This document shows, piece by piece, positions 61,306 to 64,000 of a stretch of DNA of 64,000 bases. Under the pieces are notes generated by a model. The model was not told the DNA's origin. It ran no database searches and saw nothing but the letters and a program-made list of their open reading frames with translations. The translations under genes were made by a program, and so were the position numbers. Origin of the DNA: Armatimonadota bacterium (lineage in GTDB: Bacteria; Sysuimicrobiota; Sysuimicrobiia; Sysuimicrobiales; Humicultoraceae); assembly GCA_031081585.1 (NCBI GenBank), contig JAVHLY010000012.1, positions 1 through 64,000 of the forward strand, given 5' to 3'. The first letter of the stretch is position 1; each line of letters opens with the position of its first letter.

Positions 61306-61542
61306 TCAGGCTCCCGCCGCCGCCTCGGCGGCCGGCATGCGCGGGCGGCGGCCCCGCCGGCCGCGAGCCCGGACGACGGTGCGGCGCCTGCGGGGGCGTC
61401 CCGGTCGCCGTCCTCGCCGGCGCGTGGGACGGCCTTCGCCGGCCAGCGCGTTGAGGATCTCCGCCGCATCCTGCGGCGACTCCGCCATGACCTCCGCACG
61501 ACGCTGTCCACGACCGCCGAATACCGTGATCGCGATGCGCAA
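61306..61542 (-). CDS. small Arg-rich (nucleic-acid-binding-like) protein
   Basis: A 78-aa protein: residues 1-38 resemble a short folded alpha/beta unit (MRIAITVFGG and ESPQDAAEILNALAG), residues 39-70 are almost pure Arg/Gly/Pro (PTRRRGRRPGRPRRRR), like histone-H1/AT-hook-type tails. TTG 61542 is the initiator, 6 nt after AAAGGAGGG, one of the strongest ribosome sites here, which supports a real gene. Function unknown; RNA or DNA binding is likely from charge. Followed by a strong hairpin terminator. Confidence 0.68.
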   Translation of the reverse strand: MRIAITVFGGRGQRRAEVMAESPQDAAEILNALAGEGRPTRRRGRRPGRPRRRRTVVRARGRRGRRPRMPAAEAAAGA

Positions 61543-61761
61543 TGTCCACCCTCCTTTTGTGCTATGACATGGCGACCACTATGACAGCCATTATCTTGAC
61601 CGTGACACACGAAACTTGCAAGATGCGCCAGGGAGTTTTTTCCTCAAAAATGCAGTCACGGACGATACATCCAGCACGTGATGAGACATGCGCGTCGCGC
61701 AGGACGATGGGTGTGCACGTCAATGGTGCGTTCACGACCCCGACGTGAGGAGGAGACCACC
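61543..61761. promoter_or_regulatory. AT-richer divergent promoter region
   Basis: About 220 bp between the Arg-rich gene (leftward) and cupin 2 (rightward), the most AT-rich stretch of the right end. On the minus strand GATAAT (61595-61590) could be a -10 box for the Arg-rich gene; on the plus strand TTGACC at 61596 is a possible -35. Neither has an ideal partner. No gene is seen. Confidence 0.4.
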
Positions 61762-62148
61762 GTGGAGATCACGCGCGTCGACCCGGCCGCGGCTGCGCCG
61801 GCGGCCCACCCGGAGTACTTCGACGGTGCCGTGCACATGCAACCGCTCTACGTTCCCGACCGCGACGGCGAGGAGTCGGAGCTCGTGGCCGTCTTCTTTG
61901 CGCCCGGGGCCCGCACACGTCCGCACGTGCACGACAGCGCGCAGGTCCTCCACGTGCTCTCCGGGTCGTGCGTGGTCGCCGACGAGACCGGCCGGCAGGT
62001 CGTGCCGGCCGGGCACCTGGTGGTGGTCCCGCGCGGCGTCTGGCACTGGCACGGGGCCACCGCCGACGGTCCGATGGTGCACATCTCCATCAAGCTGCCC
62101 GGGCGCACGCGCTGGGACGTCCCGGAGCGCGACTGGGCGGCCCGTTGA
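61762..62148 (+). CDS. cupin domain protein 2
   Basis: A 128-aa cupin. RPHVHDSAQVLHVLSG supplies motif 1 (two His, with Gln where Glu is usual) and PRGVWHWHGATADGPMVHISI motif 2 with its His. GTG 61762 after GAGGAGGAG. It ends 63 nt before the Lhr gene. Reaction unknown; similar proteins act as detoxifying dioxygenases or as anti-sigma/carboxymuconolactone accessories. Confidence 0.86.
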   Translation: MEITRVDPAAAAPAAHPEYFDGAVHMQPLYVPDRDGEESELVAVFFAPGARTRPHVHDSAQVLHVLSGSCVVADETGRQVVPAGHLVVVPRGVWHWHGATADGPMVHISIKLPGRTRWDVPERDWAAR

Positions 62149-62199
62149 GCCGACGGGCGGCACCGGACGGACATCCACGGGCGGGTGCCGGCGCGGGGC

Positions 62200-62205
62200 T
62201 ATAAT
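62200..62205 (+). promoter_or_regulatory. -10 box for leaderless Lhr mRNA
   Basis: TATAAT at 62200-62205 is followed by GGGGCG and the ATG at 62212. The 6-nt gap places the transcription start at the A of the start codon. No -35 hexamer and no ribosome site are seen. Confidence 0.7.
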
Positions 62206-62211
62206 GGGGCG

Positions 62212-64000
<1,789 letters not shown>

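Overview
The window is very GC-rich, gene-dense bacterial DNA. Translationally coupled GTGA/ATGA overlaps are common, GTG starts are frequent, and a few starts look like CTG or TTG. The 3D/YabE-like protein, ksgA, ispE and purR order, a LytR-CpsA-Psr (LCP) wall enzyme, a CGAAC-N4-GTTCG SOS box and two apparently leaderless genes (a -10 box 6 nt before the start codon) point to a high-GC, Gram-positive-like or other Terrabacteria lineage, possibly an uncultured soil or thermal one. The lineage is an inference; no rRNA gene is present.

Layout. (1) 1-3.0 kb, minus strand: an SQR-like flavoprotein with a DUF1641 partner, and a secreted trypsin-like protease. (2) 3.2-12.65 kb, plus: an Hfq-domain protein, then a propionyl-CoA to succinyl-CoA module (carboxyltransferase, biotin carboxylase, biotin carrier, methylmalonyl-CoA mutase catalytic subunit, MeaB GTPase, epimerase), interrupted by small membrane proteins and a GNAT. 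It ends at a strong terminator. (3) 12.9-21 kb: 3D-domain protein, KsgA, aminotransferase, LCP protein (minus), IspE, NTP transferase, PurR, a SMI1/KNR4-like protein and the initiator tRNA. (4) 21-25 kb: a decayed, low-coding zone with a second, deleted copy of the tRNA-fMet and its -10 region, a truncated EEP nuclease/phosphatase gene, IS256-, IS481- and IS21-like remnants and a Uma2 nuclease gene. (5) 25-27.2 kb: a THEP1-type NTPase, a truncated aspartic protease and a DEAD-box RNA helicase with a good promoter and a long leader.

(6) 27.3-53.6 kb: a large plus-strand catabolic region. It holds two SsuABC/NMT1-type transporters, a DUF1989 protein, a class II aldolase-like protein, two FCD-type GntR regulators, a DapA-family lyase, an ornithine cyclodeaminase-family protein, two two-domain VOC extradiol-type dioxygenases, HyuA/HyuB, an LLM flavin oxidoreductase, a Rieske dioxygenase alpha/beta pair, an SDR dehydrogenase, an EthD-like protein, an enamidase-like amidohydrolase, a molybdenum hydroxylase large subunit and an alpha/beta hydrolase. 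Together they suggest uptake, hydroxylation, ring cleavage and cyclic-amide hydrolysis of an N-containing aromatic or heterocyclic substrate. Three ACTGT-ACAGT sites lie in front of transporter 1, transporter 2 and the second GntR gene, suggesting a shared regulon. The stretch at about 31.0-35.7 kb is visibly less GC-extreme than its flanks and looks separately acquired.

(7) 53.8-64 kb: a PQQ-type sugar dehydrogenase-like lipoprotein, a cupin, a LysE exporter, a DUF488 protein, a VWA membrane protein, an MrfA/MrfB-like DNA-repair pair under an SOS box, a small Arg-rich protein, a second cupin and the start of an Lhr-type helicase that runs off the window.
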